Below are positions 10,843 to 22,599 of a stretch of 64,000 nt of DNA, piece by piece. How positions within the stretch are numbered: the first letter of the stretch is position 1; every line of letters begins with the position of its first letter. The translations under genes were made by a program, and so were the position numbers. This DNA comes from Saccharum officinarum. Lineage: Eukaryota; Streptophyta; Magnoliopsida; Poales; Poaceae. The notes beneath the pieces are model-generated. The model did not search any database. It was given only the letters and a program-made list of their open reading frames with translations, and was not told the origin of the DNA. The stretch covers positions 100,088,036 through 100,152,035 of the forward strand of contig CM036168.1 in the NCBI GenBank assembly GCA_020631735.1, written 5' to 3'.

Positions 10843-13179
10843 TGAAGGGTCGAGATGGCGGACTAGAGGGGGGTGAATAGTCCTTTCTAAAACTTAAACG
10901 CGTAGGCTAACCAAAACAAATGCGGAATTAAATTTATCGGTCTAGCCAAGACTACACCCCTCTATCTAAGTTCTCTATCACCTTGCAAAGATCCTAATTA
11001 AGCAACTAAGGTGCTAAGCTTACCAAAAGCTCACCTAATCAATTCTAGAGCAAGGTCACACAAACCTATGCACTAGTACTTTGCCAAACAAGGGAGCTCC
11101 TACACAACTAGTGAAGCAAAAGCACAAAACTTAAGCTCGCTAGCAAAGCTCAATAACAAGGCAACTAATGCCAAATTAGAGAGCGCAAAACACTTAGCTA
11201 CACAAACTAAGCAATGTGACTAACAAGGTTACACAAACCAAATTAGTCACGCAAAGGGAAGCTTCTAGCTACACAAGCAAGAAGACAACTAGCAAACTAT
11301 ACAAGCAAACTAGTTACGAGAGCAACTACACAAGCACAAGTATATATGAAAGTAAATACAAGCTTGTGTTGCACGAAGGCAAACCACCGAGAAGAGTAGA
11401 CAATGTTGACACGGTGATTTTCTCCGAGGTTCACTTGGTTGCCACCAAGCTACGTCCCCGTTGTGTCGACCAACACTTCGTGGTTCGGCGGCTAATCGGT
11501 CACACACCGAGCCTCTCAAAAGGCACCGCAAGAACCCACCATAAAGTGTGGTAGCTCAATGACACGCTCAACTAGAGTTGCTCTTCGCGATCCCCGCGGG
11601 GTGAGCACAATCCCCTCACAAAGCTTCTCCGGAGCCTCGCACAATCTTCTTGCGAGCTTCGACGGAGCCACAAGCCACCAAGCCGTCTAGGAGATGGCAA
11701 CCTCCAAGAGTAACAAACACCACCGGCTTGCAACACGATCACCTAGTGCCACACGATGCAATCTCTCAAAGCAACGCACTAGAATCGCTCTCTCACTCGA
11801 TCCGATGAACACTATCAAGCATGAGTGAGTTAGATGGCTCCCAAGCACTACCACATAAGTCACAAAGACTATAGTGTGCTCAGCTACCGGCCATGGCCGG
11901 CCAAGGCATCTATTTATAACCCCACGGTCAAATAGAGCCGTTACCCCTTCACTGGGTCATTTTCGGGATGACCGGACGCGGTGGTCAAAACTGATCGGAC
12001 GCGATGGTCAGTAGCGTGCTCCAACGGCTAGTTTTCGCGCGTACAAACTTGTTTTGACCGGACACGGTGGTCACTAACGGGACCGGACGCGGTGGTCGCA
12101 GCGAAACAGCGAACAGAGAGGTTCCAGCAAGCTCCCGAAGTGACCGGACGCGTCTGGTCATCACTGACTGGACTCGCTGCAGCGTCCGGTCACTTTCGCC
12201 CACGAAAAACACTGACCGGACGTGGTGGTCGCAGCTGACCGGACGCGGTGGTTGAAACTGACCGGACGCGGTGGTCACGAGTCCGGTCAGAGACCACCCT
12301 TTGGTAAAACGGCGATATCTCTTAGCTCCGAACTCCGATTTCGATGATCATGGACATTTTGGAAAGCTTACTCAGAGGGCTACACAACCCACTAAAGCAC
12401 TTGATCCAATTCACAATGGATCAAAGCAGTATTCCACTCTAAGAGCCATCCTAGTGTCCGAAGAACACCGAAAACCATTTCTCTCTTCTCCAAGTTGATC
12501 AACACCAACTCCAACACCTTCTCCTTTGCAAATGTGCCAACACCATCATGTGTAAAACACCATGTGCATGTGTGTTAGTATTTTCACAATCGTTTTCAAA
12601 GGGTTAGGCACTCAACTTGCCTCGCCACTCGATCCTAACACGTATGCAAAGTTAGATCGCTCAAGTGGCACTAGATGACCAATATGCAAACAAGTTTGCC
12701 CCTCTTAATAGTACGGCCATCTATCCTAAAACCCGGTCATAAACTTCTCAACACACCTATGGCCGGTGAAATGAAAATGCCCTAGGTTATACCTTTGTCT
12801 TGCGCATTCCATTCCATCTCCATTGATGTTGATGCAACACATGCACCAACCAATCATCAAATGATATGATCCACTTCATATCATCACGTGACCGTATCGG
12901 TTCATCGATCTTGACCTCATTTGCTCTTCATCGTTGCCTCGGTCCTTCGGCGCTAAGCCATCACACAACTTGCCCTTCACCCTAGCAACCGGTCCATCAA
13001 GCCAAGCCTTATCTTGATCTTCTCCACCTTGGTCACATGACTCCATGTCATGTCTCATATGCAATAAGCTCCTTCATGACACCATCACATGTGGACTAAT
13101 CTCCTGTGTATCTCACATAACCACATATTAGTCCACCTAAGTTGTCACTCAATTACCAAAACCAAACAAGGACCTTTCA
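10843..13179 (-). repeat. Right LTR (5' LTR) of the gag-only element
   Basis: TGAAGGGTC to CCTTTCA, 2337 bp, almost identical to 3212-5546. One visible difference is an extra CTCAC near 11030. The ACCGGACGCG array is at about 11969-12292. The left end abuts the PBS and the right end abuts TSD ATGGC. Confidence 0.9.
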
Positions 13180-13184
13180 ATGGC

Positions 13185-13346
13185 TCAACCAGCATCTTCT
13201 CCAAGCGTGCCTGAACTCACGCCGGGGGCAAACTCGCCTAGGCCCACGAATCTGAGCAGGGAGCCGGAGGAAGCTATAATTTTCAGCTCCTTCTCCCATT
13301 TCCACTCTCTCTTAGCGCAATTTCAGGGACTCCAAGGGAGCTGATG
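13185..13346 (+). other. Right half of the locus split by the LTR element
   Basis: With the TSD, the sequence reads from ATG at 13180 as an open frame (MAQPASSPSVPELTPG...) to a stop near 13344, about 54 codons. It may be part of a host exon or of GC-rich transposon sequence; no domain is recognised. The left half is at 2990-3206. Confidence 0.3.
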
Positions 13347-14272
13347 TCAAAGGGATATTTAACTTTTTGCCATTATAGCGGATGACACCTCTTCAGATAT
13401 CACTCTTACGATTGCGCTTACATATTTGCCACTGCAAAGAGAAAAACACTACACAATTGACACTTTTGCCTACCTGGCTAGGCACAGACGCACTCCACAC
13501 AGGATCCTAGTCAACAAGCCCATGACAAATGACTAGGCTGCCCCTCCTCTATAGGTGGCTGAGTTATCCGTTTATTTAATACAACTTCTGAGGATTTACA
13601 TAAATCCCTAGCAAATAAATTAACTCAATCTGAGCAAATTATCCATAGTAATAAATATCAAAGTTTCATGATGATGAAAACAACAAGTTTCACCTAATGT
13701 AAACCAAAGGACATAACAGATGAAATAAATAAGGTCACCCATAATATTAGCACAACAAGTTTCACCTAATAATTGTCTTCTTCAATATCGACCACACATA
13801 TAGATGTTCATGGCCAATTACATGTTGCCCTACATGACAAACAAGACAAGCCATACGATAAAAGTAGATGGCATGCATGACAGATAAGTTTCTACGGGTA
13901 GTTTAGGAGCATATGGGCCATTACACACAAGTTCACACATAATTTTAGCACAACCAAAGAGGACATTACACACAAGTTCACACATAATTTTAGCACAGCC
14001 ATAGAAGGCATTGTTTGTGCACTTTACAGGTCTCATTTATGTCAGCCTGGACCAGCAAAATTACCAAACATATAAAATGCTTCTGAAAGTGTCCTCCCCT
14101 CCTCACTTTGCCTTGCTTGGTGGAGTTTTCTTAACCTTGGTACTGATTTTCTTCTTCCTAGGTGTAATCTTCCTAGCAGCGACGCTTGATGGGCCTTGTT
14201 CTTCTGCTACTGTTTCTAGTTCTGTGGATAGCATCCTGTGTATTTTTCAAAGGAAACATGAGTTTGAATAAT
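13347..14272. other. Probable MULE terminal region
   Basis: From about 13347 the sequence has the character of a Mutator-like terminal region (TTTTTGCCATTATAGCGG, then TTTGCCACT and ACACTTTTGCC). It precedes, on the 3' side, the transposase remnant at 14273-17207. An inverted partner is not visible to the right and may lie in or beyond the gap at 17966. A repeated segment, CACACAAGTTCACACATAATTTTAGCACA, occurs twice at about 13926-13997. Confidence 0.45.
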
Positions 14273-17207
14273 TCAACAGTAGGTCAATAGTTGAATTAAA
14301 ACAAGGTTCTCCAAGTGATACCTCCTAGTTCTTGTTGGAGTTGATGGTGTGGTCAATTCAGTGGACAAAGGAAATATATCTTGGGGCGCACTAATGTTTC
14401 TGGCTTCCCTTGAAGCTGCTTCGGCTATTTGTAAAGCTATTGCTGCCCTAGCTGCTGCTTGTTGTGCCTCCCTTTGTGCCTTTGTTGATTCTTCTCTAGC
14501 CACTGCTGCTCTTGTCCTTGGTGTGCACTGACCGTCAACTGTGCTACGATCTTTCTTAGATTTTTTTCTTCCTGGTTTAGTTGTGGTCTTCTTTGTTCTC
14601 TTTCTGCAATATAAAAGTGAGTAAAACATTTATGCACACAAAAGTGAGTGAAACTTCAGTTATTGTATTATTTACCTTTTCTTAGTTCCAGTGAGCGCAC
14701 ACCTCCAACTGCCCCTCCTATGTCCATAGTCACCACAAACATTACATTTGACTTGCCTTGTAGCTTTACCAGTCCTCTCAAGTGCTCCTAGAATCTTGTT
14801 CTTCTTTTGCCTTCTAGGAGGTTTCACCTTCTTACTTGTTGGTGGTAACAATTTGAAGCCTTTCTCCACCTCAAGCCATTAACTCCTATTTGTTATGCTA
14901 GGAATAATTCCCTGGTATGTTGCTTGAAACTTCTGGACATAACAGTACTTATGAACAAACTTTTCCATGTCTGTTTGTCTCATGTTGGTGATCACAGCCA
15001 ATGCATGCGGGCATGGCCTTCCAGTGATCTGCCACTCTCTACAAGTGCACTCATGCTGAGTTAGGTAGACAACATGCCTTCTGACATCTTCATCTTTGTA
15101 CACTTCTGTTACTTCAGCTTCCCCAGGATGTCCCTTGGTGACTTTGAGATGGCCAAGCCCCTTTGAGGCTGCATTCAACTGTTCTATCACAACTGGCAAG
15201 ATGCCAGGTGACAAAGCAAGCGAAATTTTCCTTCTCTTTGCAAATAGAACTAGCACCTTCTCCCTGATAGCATCTGCCATGCAGTGTACAAGCAGGTCCT
15301 TACACTCCTTGATCCAAGCATTCCAAGACTCCGCCAAATTGTTATTGATGTAATCACACTTTATATCAGCACTGAACTTGCTTCTTGCCCACAACAGGTT
15401 GTGATGTTCTCTCAGCTAGGTAACCACTTGTGGGCTAGCATCAACAACCTTGTCAAAAAATATTTGAACTTGTGTGGTGCATAAGCTCTAGCTACCGGCC
15501 ACATATTCTTGCCATAAACATCTCTAGAAAAGTACTTCTTCATGTTCTCCATCAAATGTCTAAAGCACTCTCTCTGCCCACACATTGGAAAAACAGCCTT
15601 TACCGCTGCTTCAAGTCCCTTGCAGGCATTAGTGCACACTGCAAGCTTCTCTAAAGGCCCAATAGCCTTCTTCAGCTGTTCCATGAACCAGATCTAGTTT
15701 TCCTTGGTTTCAGAGTCAAAAAAATCCAAATGCTAAAGAAAACATCCAGTTATGACCATCTAAAGCTAGTGCTGAAGGCATCTGTCCACTCCACTGACCA
15801 TTGAATGTTGTAACATCTATACTAATGTAAGGCCTACACCCATTTAGAAATCCATCTATGGAAGCCTTAAAGCAGCAAAAGAATCTACTAAAATGAATTT
15901 TGTCATCCATAGTCATAGTATCTATCTCTATCACACTACCAGGTGACCTTAACTCAACCTCAGCCTTGAATCTATACAACCGGTCAAAAGAATCATTCCA
16001 CTTACCAAAAAGTTTATTTGTTGCTCTCTTCGTGCCATAATATACTGTCAAGTAGTTGATGAGAATGTTATATTTGGATTCAAGCTCTTCTTTAACAGCC
16101 TTTGCACCCATACTTGGCTTCTTCTTTAGGAGGGGTATTGCTCTCTCTACTACCCAGGCTTGTGATGCCATTGTACCAACCACTCTACTTCTAGATGGAT
16201 AATTATGCTCTATAGTGTTTATTTGCACCTGCACAATGAAAACAGAGGCATCAATAAGCTAACCGATCAAAACAAGGTCAACTGCAAACAAACAAATAAA
16301 CATAGCCAAGTCAAAGAGCATTAAGATCAACAAAATATACCCTGACACTCCCATCAAGCTGAGTCCTGCCTACAATACACCACGGGCAGCCAGCAAACGC
16401 GCAGAAAGCCCTATATCTTTCTCTATCAGATTTTTCAGTTCCAAGCTCAAACTCTTTCATTATGGCATGCTGCCTCACTGCTAGCCTGAAATCCTCAATA
16501 CAAGGGCAATAAGTCCCTACTAACAAGTCAGGATTGTCTCTGTCCTAGTCATGCGAGGGCTCCTCTTCCACTATGTCATCCATAGGGATAGTTGCATCTA
16601 CAAAGTCCCTCTGCATGTCAATTGACATGGAAGGGTTGGGCACTACTTTGGTAGCTGCTGCTTCTGCTCTCTCGTCTGCTGCTTTGAATCCCATTGCCTC
16701 ATACACTCTCTCCTCATCAACAATTGCTTTGGCTAAACCATCCTCCACAGGGTCAGCCATTATGGTCAAGGTGGACCAATCAACCTGTACATGCTCTTCA
16801 ACAGGCTAATATGGAGCTGGAGAGCTGCAAGTGTCCCTAATTCCTTCATCATTCACACCATATGTAGATGCATTGGTCACACCAGAGAAATAATTATGTT
16901 TAGAGGCAATAGTACTGACATTAGCAGAGAAATCCTGTTTGCTAACAACATCAAGTGCAATAATAGCAAGCCTGTCATCCCATCGGTCCTTTATCATCTG
17001 ATCCAAATGCTCATCCCTTCTGATCTTCCATTCTGAACCAGTATTAGTGTCGACAACCCAAGCTAAAAGTGTTTGTGTTGGCCCCCAGATAATCTTAGAG
17101 GCCATGTCATCATGAAATTTAGCAATTGTATAATGACAAGTTCTATCCAGCCATACATCATGAGTCTGCTCGGCCATTTCTACCAAACCATACTCGCCAT
17201 CCACCAC
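14273..17207 (-). pseudogene. Mutator-like (MULE) transposase, degenerate
   Basis: Fragments in minus-strand order follow MULE transposase architecture. An N-terminal region lies at 17207-16806 and an acidic linker at 16769-16545. An in-frame TAG near 16543 leads to a MuDR DNA-binding domain at 16526-16311 (FRLAVRQHAIMKEFELGTEK, with CPWCIV). The start of the DDE domain is at 16234-15716 (GCRPYISIDVTTFNGQWSG). A seven-A homopolymer near 15718-15724 shifts the frame, and a TAG follows near 15695. The next block, 15684-15412, has CTNACKGLEAAV where MULEs usually have an S/T-D pair, so the second catalytic Asp appears to be Asn. Then come NNLAESWNAW and a SWIM finger CTCREWQITGRPCPH (15394-14879), a CCHC knuckle CNVCGDYGHRRGSWRC (14869-14672) and a basic tail. 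It is inactive as written. Confidence 0.85.
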
Positions 17208-17216
17208 ATACTTAGC

Positions 17217-17965
17217 ACATTTAACAACTAGTCTAAATGCATTGCCAGGATCAATCCTGGCACAGTGTTAAACAAACAAAAAAATATTATGGGTGAGTTA
17301 GAGTACATCCAACTCCGCACATATGCACAACCAAAAACCATCAATCCAACTCGAATGATGATACTTACCAAAGCGAACAACCATCGGAATCCATTGTCTC
17401 AATCAACTACATCAACCGGCCTGAGAAAGAAAAAATACAAGTAATCACAACGGGTTCAGGAGTGAACACAAATTGGTAAAATTTGTACAATTTGTATGGC
17501 TAATAAAATTATATCACAACTTTAGTAAAATATATGACTCTGTTGCGCAAAAAAATAAAATATATGACTTTAACATGTATTCTAGACATACTTCCACTTA
17601 AATTTATAACTTTAATATGTATTATTCCATACCATATGTAGAAATATAGTAAAAATATTACTAACCTCAAGAATCATATTTTCTATTTCTACTAGTAGAC
17701 AATATGTGGATTGAATTAATTTAAATAAATTCACATAGTGTGTATATAAGAAGTCAAGTTCTATGCCTAAATCTCCAATGTCTTCAGTCTACTCTAATTA
17801 GAACAAAAGAAAACATAAAGAAATCAAATCATCCGACAACAACAGCAAGAGGAATCGCCAGGCACTCAGGCACACGCCAGGCAGCAACACGTCGTGAAGT
17901 TGTTGTCCTCGACGGGTTCTAGTTGCGCTGTAATCAGCGACGAGCCCTATGTCCCTAGCCCTAAG
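17217..17965. other. MULE 5' flank up to the assembly gap
   Basis: AT-rich DNA with no protein features. It is expected to contain the 5' end of the MULE, but no inverted partner of the 13347 terminus is visible before the N run. Confidence 0.4.
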
Positions 17966-18065
17966 NNNNNNNNNNNNNNNNNNNNNNNNNNNNNNNNNNN
18001 NNNNNNNNNNNNNNNNNNNNNNNNNNNNNNNNNNNNNNNNNNNNNNNNNNNNNNNNNNNNNNNNN
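17966..18065. other. Assembly gap (100 N)
   Basis: Exactly 100 N, the conventional placeholder for a gap of unknown size. It hides the presumed right terminus of the MULE and the left end of the MITE that follows. Confidence 0.99.
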
Positions 18066-18269
18066 TTTTTTGCTAGATTCTTAAAAACCAAGAAGCTGTT
18101 GATACTCGGCTTTTGCCAGTTTCTTGTGACCCTGTGAGCAATAAATGAAGCCAGATTCTAAAAACTGGAATATCCAAACACATCCACCAGGTTTTGCTTA
18201 GAATCCGGATTTTAGAAAACAGAGACAAAAACTAGTTTTTAAGAATATGAAACTCATCCAAACAGGCCC
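18066..18269. mobile_element. Tourist-like MITE, truncated by gap
   Basis: The right end CATCCAAACAGGCCC followed by TAA (18270-18272) matches a Tourist-type terminus and TSD. The left end is missing in the N run. Confidence 0.55.
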
Positions 18270-18272
18270 TAA

Positions 18273-19875
18273 GCATGTGAACGAGAAGTGTGTTGGGCGC
18301 GATGCCATTAGGAGCAATGGAAGAGTGTAACTGAATTCAGTCAGTTTCCAAAACGGGTTCTGAATGCCACTGTTTTCTTACTTCGGTAGTACACCTTCGT
18401 ACGCCAGTCTTAACCTTAAAACTACTTCATAGTATTAATTCAGTTGCTATGTCATTATTTGCTGCTGATGTGGAAAGAGAGTTAAGGTCAAGAGCATTTA
18501 TATTGTTTTATGGATGGTTGCCAAGTAATCATGAGATGATATTGAATAATCAACTCATACAATGAGTTATCTTTAAGTTTTGTATTATAGTAATTCAATT
18601 ATCCTCAATGTGCAATTAACAAAGGTAAGTTTGTGAGTTGCATAGAAACACCAAATCGTACTTCCGTCGTCCCCGAATAAATCAATTTTAGAGTTATCTT
18701 AAGTCAGTTGTTTTTAAATTTGATCAAATTTATAGAAAAAAATGCTAAGGCTCATGACACCATACTAGTATCGTTAGATACAACATGAAATATGTTTTCA
18801 TAATGTGTACATTCTGAGTCATAAATGTTGTTGTCCTTTTCTAAATTTGCTCGAATTTTGAAAAGATCAACTTAAGATAAATATAGGAATTAATTTATTT
18901 AGATTAGAGATAGAAGGTGTCTCATAGTTCTAATTTTTTGCTTAAGAGATGATTGCTTCATGAAATAACCGCCTCTTTCTGTCACTTCCTCTCTCTCTTT
19001 CATGCCCTTAAAAATTTTATGTGCTATTGCATGAGACGGCTTTTGAAACTGCTATCACGTAGCAATGTACCTGCTCGAAGAAAGAGAGAACGATGGCAAT
19101 CCTTACTCATCCGAGACACCGAGTTGGCTTATCAACCAACATACCTAGAAACTCCCGCTTTAGCATTGGAGCAGCCTCATCATTTCTATCCGTGCCTCTT
19201 CCCTTCTACTGGATCTGCTGCTAGCTCCCGCACGCTCCTCCACTCCCAGCACACAACGCTAGCCTGTCAATCATCGCGTTGTCGTTTACCACACGCGCTC
19301 CCAATTTTTGCCTTGAATTTTTTTTCCCCTCACATACAAACCTCCATGAAAGGGACACAAGTGTCACCTTGGAGGGTTGAATGGGCATTATCGATAACAA
19401 AACCACCCAGAAGTTTGTTGGGAGGCATGAAAGGAAAAAGGACGGCGGGTTACAAACTTACTAGACCGGATGAATTTCAAAGAATCAATATATATATACA
19501 CAATCCTTACTTTCTATGTATTGTACACCGGTCTCTGTCACCGGCGTGATACCGACGGGAGAGTGGGGAGCGAGGCCCATGTGTCGGCGTCAAGCGCTGA
19601 CAGCCCCCAACGCGCAAACCAATCAACGATTTCGTTTCAACTATTGCTGCTAGCTGCTACTACATACCAGTCTGTGTATTGTCTCACCCGTTGAACGCAC
19701 CGCCACCACCACGTTTTCTAACTTCTCTACTTCTACTACCGGCCCAAAAAATCAACTCTTCAAATCAAAGCTTTGACAAGCGCACGCAGGCGACGAGGAA
19801 GAAGAAAGAAACGCCCAACCGCCACGTCCGATCCGATCGAGCGAGCGAGGGCGAGAAGGCGTTGAACGGTTCAAT
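18273..19875. other. Intergenic, 3' side of DUF668 gene
   Basis: Mostly AT-rich to 18920, including the Stowaway-like element below, then moderately mixed. No protein family is recognised. This should contain the 3' UTR of the minus-strand gene at 19876-21318. Confidence 0.5.
18661..18919. mobile_element. Degenerate Stowaway-like MITE
   Basis: After TA at 18659-18660 it starts CTTCCGTCGTCCCCGAATAA, similar to the Stowaway terminus CTCCCTCCGTCC. The internal AT-rich sequence ends near AGATAGAAGGTG. The termini are eroded. Confidence 0.5.
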
Positions 19876-21318
19876 TCAACCGAGACGGACGGAGCCTCGC
19901 CGGCGCTCCTCGTACCAGCAGATGCAGCTGAGCGCGACGAGCACCTCCACGATGGCCGCCTCGGCCTTGTCCTTGTCCGCCCACCGCAGCGTCTGCAGCG
20001 CGTACACACGCGCGGCGCGCGTCGAACCGGCGCGTCCGGTCCATGTTCCGCTCCGCCTGCCACTGCACCGTGTCGCGCGCCATCGGCCCAGCCACGCCAT
20101 GATGCGGTCCACGGCGTCCTTCCACCCGCGCGCCAGGGCCTCGTCCAGCGGGCCCGGGTCGCGCCACACTCCCGGAGCTTGGACCGCACCGCCGCGCGGA
20201 GCTTCGCGGGGAGCATCTCGTACATCTCCGCGCGCTCCGCGGCGGCCTCCTCCTGGCGGCCCTCGGCCTCCATCCGCAGCAGCTCCTCGCGCGACACGAT
20301 CACGTTCGCGTACTGCTGGTCCAGCCCGGCCCCGCCGACGGTGCTGGGCGGCGCGTCCAGGAGCTTGCGCCAGTTGGTGGGGACTTCGGCTGCCCGGCGG
20401 GGGACGCCCCATGATCGGGCACGAGTTGCTCGTCATCGGCGGGTGCACGCGGGACGGGCCGTCCCGACGCGTGATCGGCCCGGACGACGCCTTCGCCTTT
20501 CCGATCGCGGGTGCAGCAGCTTCGACAGCCGGGTCTGGACGCTGTCCGTGGTGGCCGACGGCAGCGGCGGCGGAGGCCAGGGACGAATGGGCCGAAGATG
20601 GAGCAGATGCGGACGAACAGCGCGCAGGCGGCGCGGGCCATGAGCCCGACGGCCTTCTTGTAGCTCTGGTTCCACAGGGACTCCTCCTTGAGGCGCTTCA
20701 CCTTGAGCTGCTGCGTCTTAAGCTCCTGCCGGAGCGACTCCGCACCGGGTGAATCCACCGCCAGTTGCTGCTGGGCCGCCGCCGCCGCCTGTGGATGCTG
20801 TGGGATCGGGCCGCTGAGGCGGCTCCATCCCCGGACGCTCATCTTGCGCTCGGCGGACTCCAGCTCGTCGAGCGCCTCCATCTCGGAGCAGAGCCTGGCC
20901 GTGGCGGCGACGAGGCGCTCCATCTTCTTGGCCTTCACCCTGAGCCCCTTTGCCACGAGCGGGTCCAGGCGCGCGTCGGGCGCGCCGGCCTTGAGGCAGG
21001 CGTAGACGCCGCCGAAGTCGAGGCCGCACCGCAGGCCGAGGCGCGCGACGGCGGCTGCCGCGGCGTCCAGCGACACGACCAGCTCGGCGCAGGCCAGCCT
21101 GAGGAGGAACGCCTGGTCGGTGGAGTTGAGGTACGCCACGCCGGCGAGCGCATGCCGTCGGAGCGCAGGCGGGAGACCTCCTGGTCCGACAATGACCGGT
21201 GCAGCGACAGCAGCTTGGACATGGCCGCCGCCGCCTCGAACGCCAGGATCCCCAGCGACGCCTGCGGCCCCGCCGGCAGCCGCAGGTCGACGGGCAGCCA
21301 CGGCTTCTGCACAACCAT
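19876..21318 (-). pseudogene. DUF3475/DUF668 (PSI1-like) gene, frame-broken
   Basis: On the minus strand from ATG at 21318 (MVVQKPWLPVDLRL) the peptide carries a DUF3475 start, ASLGILAFEAAAAMSKLLSL then LSDQEVSRLRSDGMRSP. In the next frame come VAYLNSTDQAFLLRLACAEL and VARLGLRC. The C-terminal half has DUF668 signatures: LDQQYANVIVSREELLRMEA, MYEMLPAKLRAAVRSKLR, DEALARGWKDAVDRIMAWL, DTVQWQAERNMDRTRRFD and ALQTLRWADKDKAEAAIVEV. To follow these one must change frame at least seven times (first near 21142, then near 20580, 20505, 20400, 20170, 20080 and 20010). No in-frame stop is met in the correct frames. The span of about 480 codons fits intronless plant DUF668 proteins, relatives of PSK SIMULATOR 1 linked to growth signalling. 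It is either a young pseudogene or a GC-rich stretch with indel errors. Confidence 0.8.
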
Positions 21319-21582
21319 GGATGAACTATGATGAATCCCCCTCGCTCTCTCAGCTCACTTTCCTGCAACGCCCCTGCCTGCCTGATCGAAGCTCCCCGCC
21401 TGCTCTCCTCAATGGCTTGTTATACCACCGGACATGAAGAAGAGATTCAGCTAGGTAGAGCTTCAGCGCTGTCGGCCGAGGCCTCGCTGGTGCTGTTCAC
21501 TGGTACTCCTCCACGCGGTTTTGCGCCCGGTACAGTCTGGTTTTGCGCCGGTAATTCGGTATGGGTGACGGAGCCTCAGCCT

Positions 21583-21592
21583 CTTATATATC
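21583..21592 (-). promoter_or_regulatory. Candidate TATA box for DUF668 gene
   Basis: The minus strand reads GATATATAAGAGG about 265 bp upstream of the ATG at 21318, a good TATA-type word in GC-rich context. It implies a transcription start near 21555 and a 5' UTR of roughly 240 bp. This is inference from sequence only. Confidence 0.45.
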
Positions 21593-21703
21593 GGCGCTGG
21601 TGGTGCTGTTCTGGCTTTAGCTCTTTCGCGCTGGAGCAGAGAGGAGAGAAAGGCGCCCGCGAACTTATTGCCGCTGCCCCTGCGGAGAATAGATATAACA
21701 GAC

Positions 21704-21704
21704 A

Positions 21705-21736
<32 letters not shown>

Positions 21737-21738
21737 TG
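21704..21738. repeat. GGCGAC microsatellite
   Basis: About five and a half perfect GGCGAC/ACGGCG hexamer units upstream of the DUF668 promoter, followed by GATGG. Confidence 0.85.
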
Positions 21739-21789
21739 GTGTGTGTAAATAAGTAGCCAAGCACGAGGAGGAAGACACGGTCGCCCCGT

Positions 21790-22350
21790 GGGAATGCCTG
21801 GCCCGAATGGTAGGCGCGCGCTTACCAGAAGACGCGGCGTTGGTTGAAGCGTTTGATTGGGGAGCGCCGGATTTGTTTATTTCCGCCGGGGTCGGGTGGG
21901 GTTATTTTAAGAGCAGGCCCGGGATCGGTTTGTCCTGGCTCAGTCCGAGGTTACGGACGAAGGAAAGTCGCGTAACCCACTGGATTTGAGAGTTTCTACC
22001 ACTACAAAACAATGCTCTGTGTGCGACCAAAACTTGATTCTGATTGGAGTATAAGACCAGGATTCAGGAGGGCGATTCCGGCGGAATTTTTCTTTTCATT
22101 TCATTTCACAGGCTTTGCGATATTACTACTGTTTCTTTTTATTCTCTTTATTAGACCAAAAACGCAGTTCAGTCCTGCTTTACTGAAACTATGTTATGCT
22201 GGAACACGAACACACATGACACATGGTTGCGGTTGACCGTTATCTGGAAGAACGGACGGCGGGAATTCGGAGGTTTTACTATGCGTTCGTTCAAACCCGA
22301 ATGCGCGTGGACGTCGCTTGCTTCGTGAGTGAATCCATAGCTGCGTTCAC
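21790..22350. other. Intergenic, no gene recognised
   Basis: Upstream flank of the DUF668 gene. A CACTACAAAAC word at 21999 has no inverted partner. No coding features. Confidence 0.5.
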
Positions 22351-22353
22351 GTA

Positions 22354-22599
22354 GGCCCTGTTTAGTTCCAAAAAATTTTGCAAAATTTTTCAGATTTTCC
22401 GTCACATCAAATCTTTGGACACATGCATGAAGCATTAAATATAGATAAAAAAATAAAACTAATTACACAGTTTAGACGAAATGGACGAGACGAATCTTTT
22501 AAGCCTAATTAGACCATGATTGGACAATATTTACCAAATAACAACGAAAACGCTACAGTGTCCATTTTACAAAAAAAAAATTTGCATCTAAACCGGGCC
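22354..22599. mobile_element. Tourist-like MITE
   Basis: Ends GGCCCTGTTTAGTTCC and CTAAACCGGGCC with a typical internal block (ACACATGCATGAAGCATTAA, ACGAGACGAATCTTTTAAGC). The flanks GTA and ATA are only a near match for a 3-bp TSD. Confidence 0.7.

Larger units (their letters stand above)
3212..13179 (-). mobile_element. Gag-only LTR retrotransposon, Maximus/SIRE-like, non-autonomous
   Basis: This complete element is about 9.97 kb, with LTRs at 3212-5546 and 10843-13179 and a perfect 5-bp TSD ATGGC (3207-3211 and 13180-13184). A primer-binding site complementary to initiator tRNA-Met lies beside the right LTR at 10829-10840 (TGGTATCGGAGC on the minus strand). A purine-rich tract lies beside the left LTR at 5547-5562. 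Both place the coding strand on minus. The interior encodes gag with CCHC knuckles at 8924-10791 but no protease, integrase or RT. The remaining 3.4 kb (5563-8923) is AT-rich and non-coding. The PBS, the large LTRs and the CTATTCACCCCCCTCTAG motif on the minus strand fit Maximus/SIRE (Opie/Ji-type) copia elements. The LTRs look nearly identical by eye, implying a recent insertion that needed pol in trans. Confidence 0.9.

Noticed and set aside
21999..22030. CACTACAAAAC as a CACTA (En/Spm) terminus
   Set aside because: No inverted partner or subterminal repeats were seen in the neighbouring DNA. The similar word near 1285 was dropped for the same reason.
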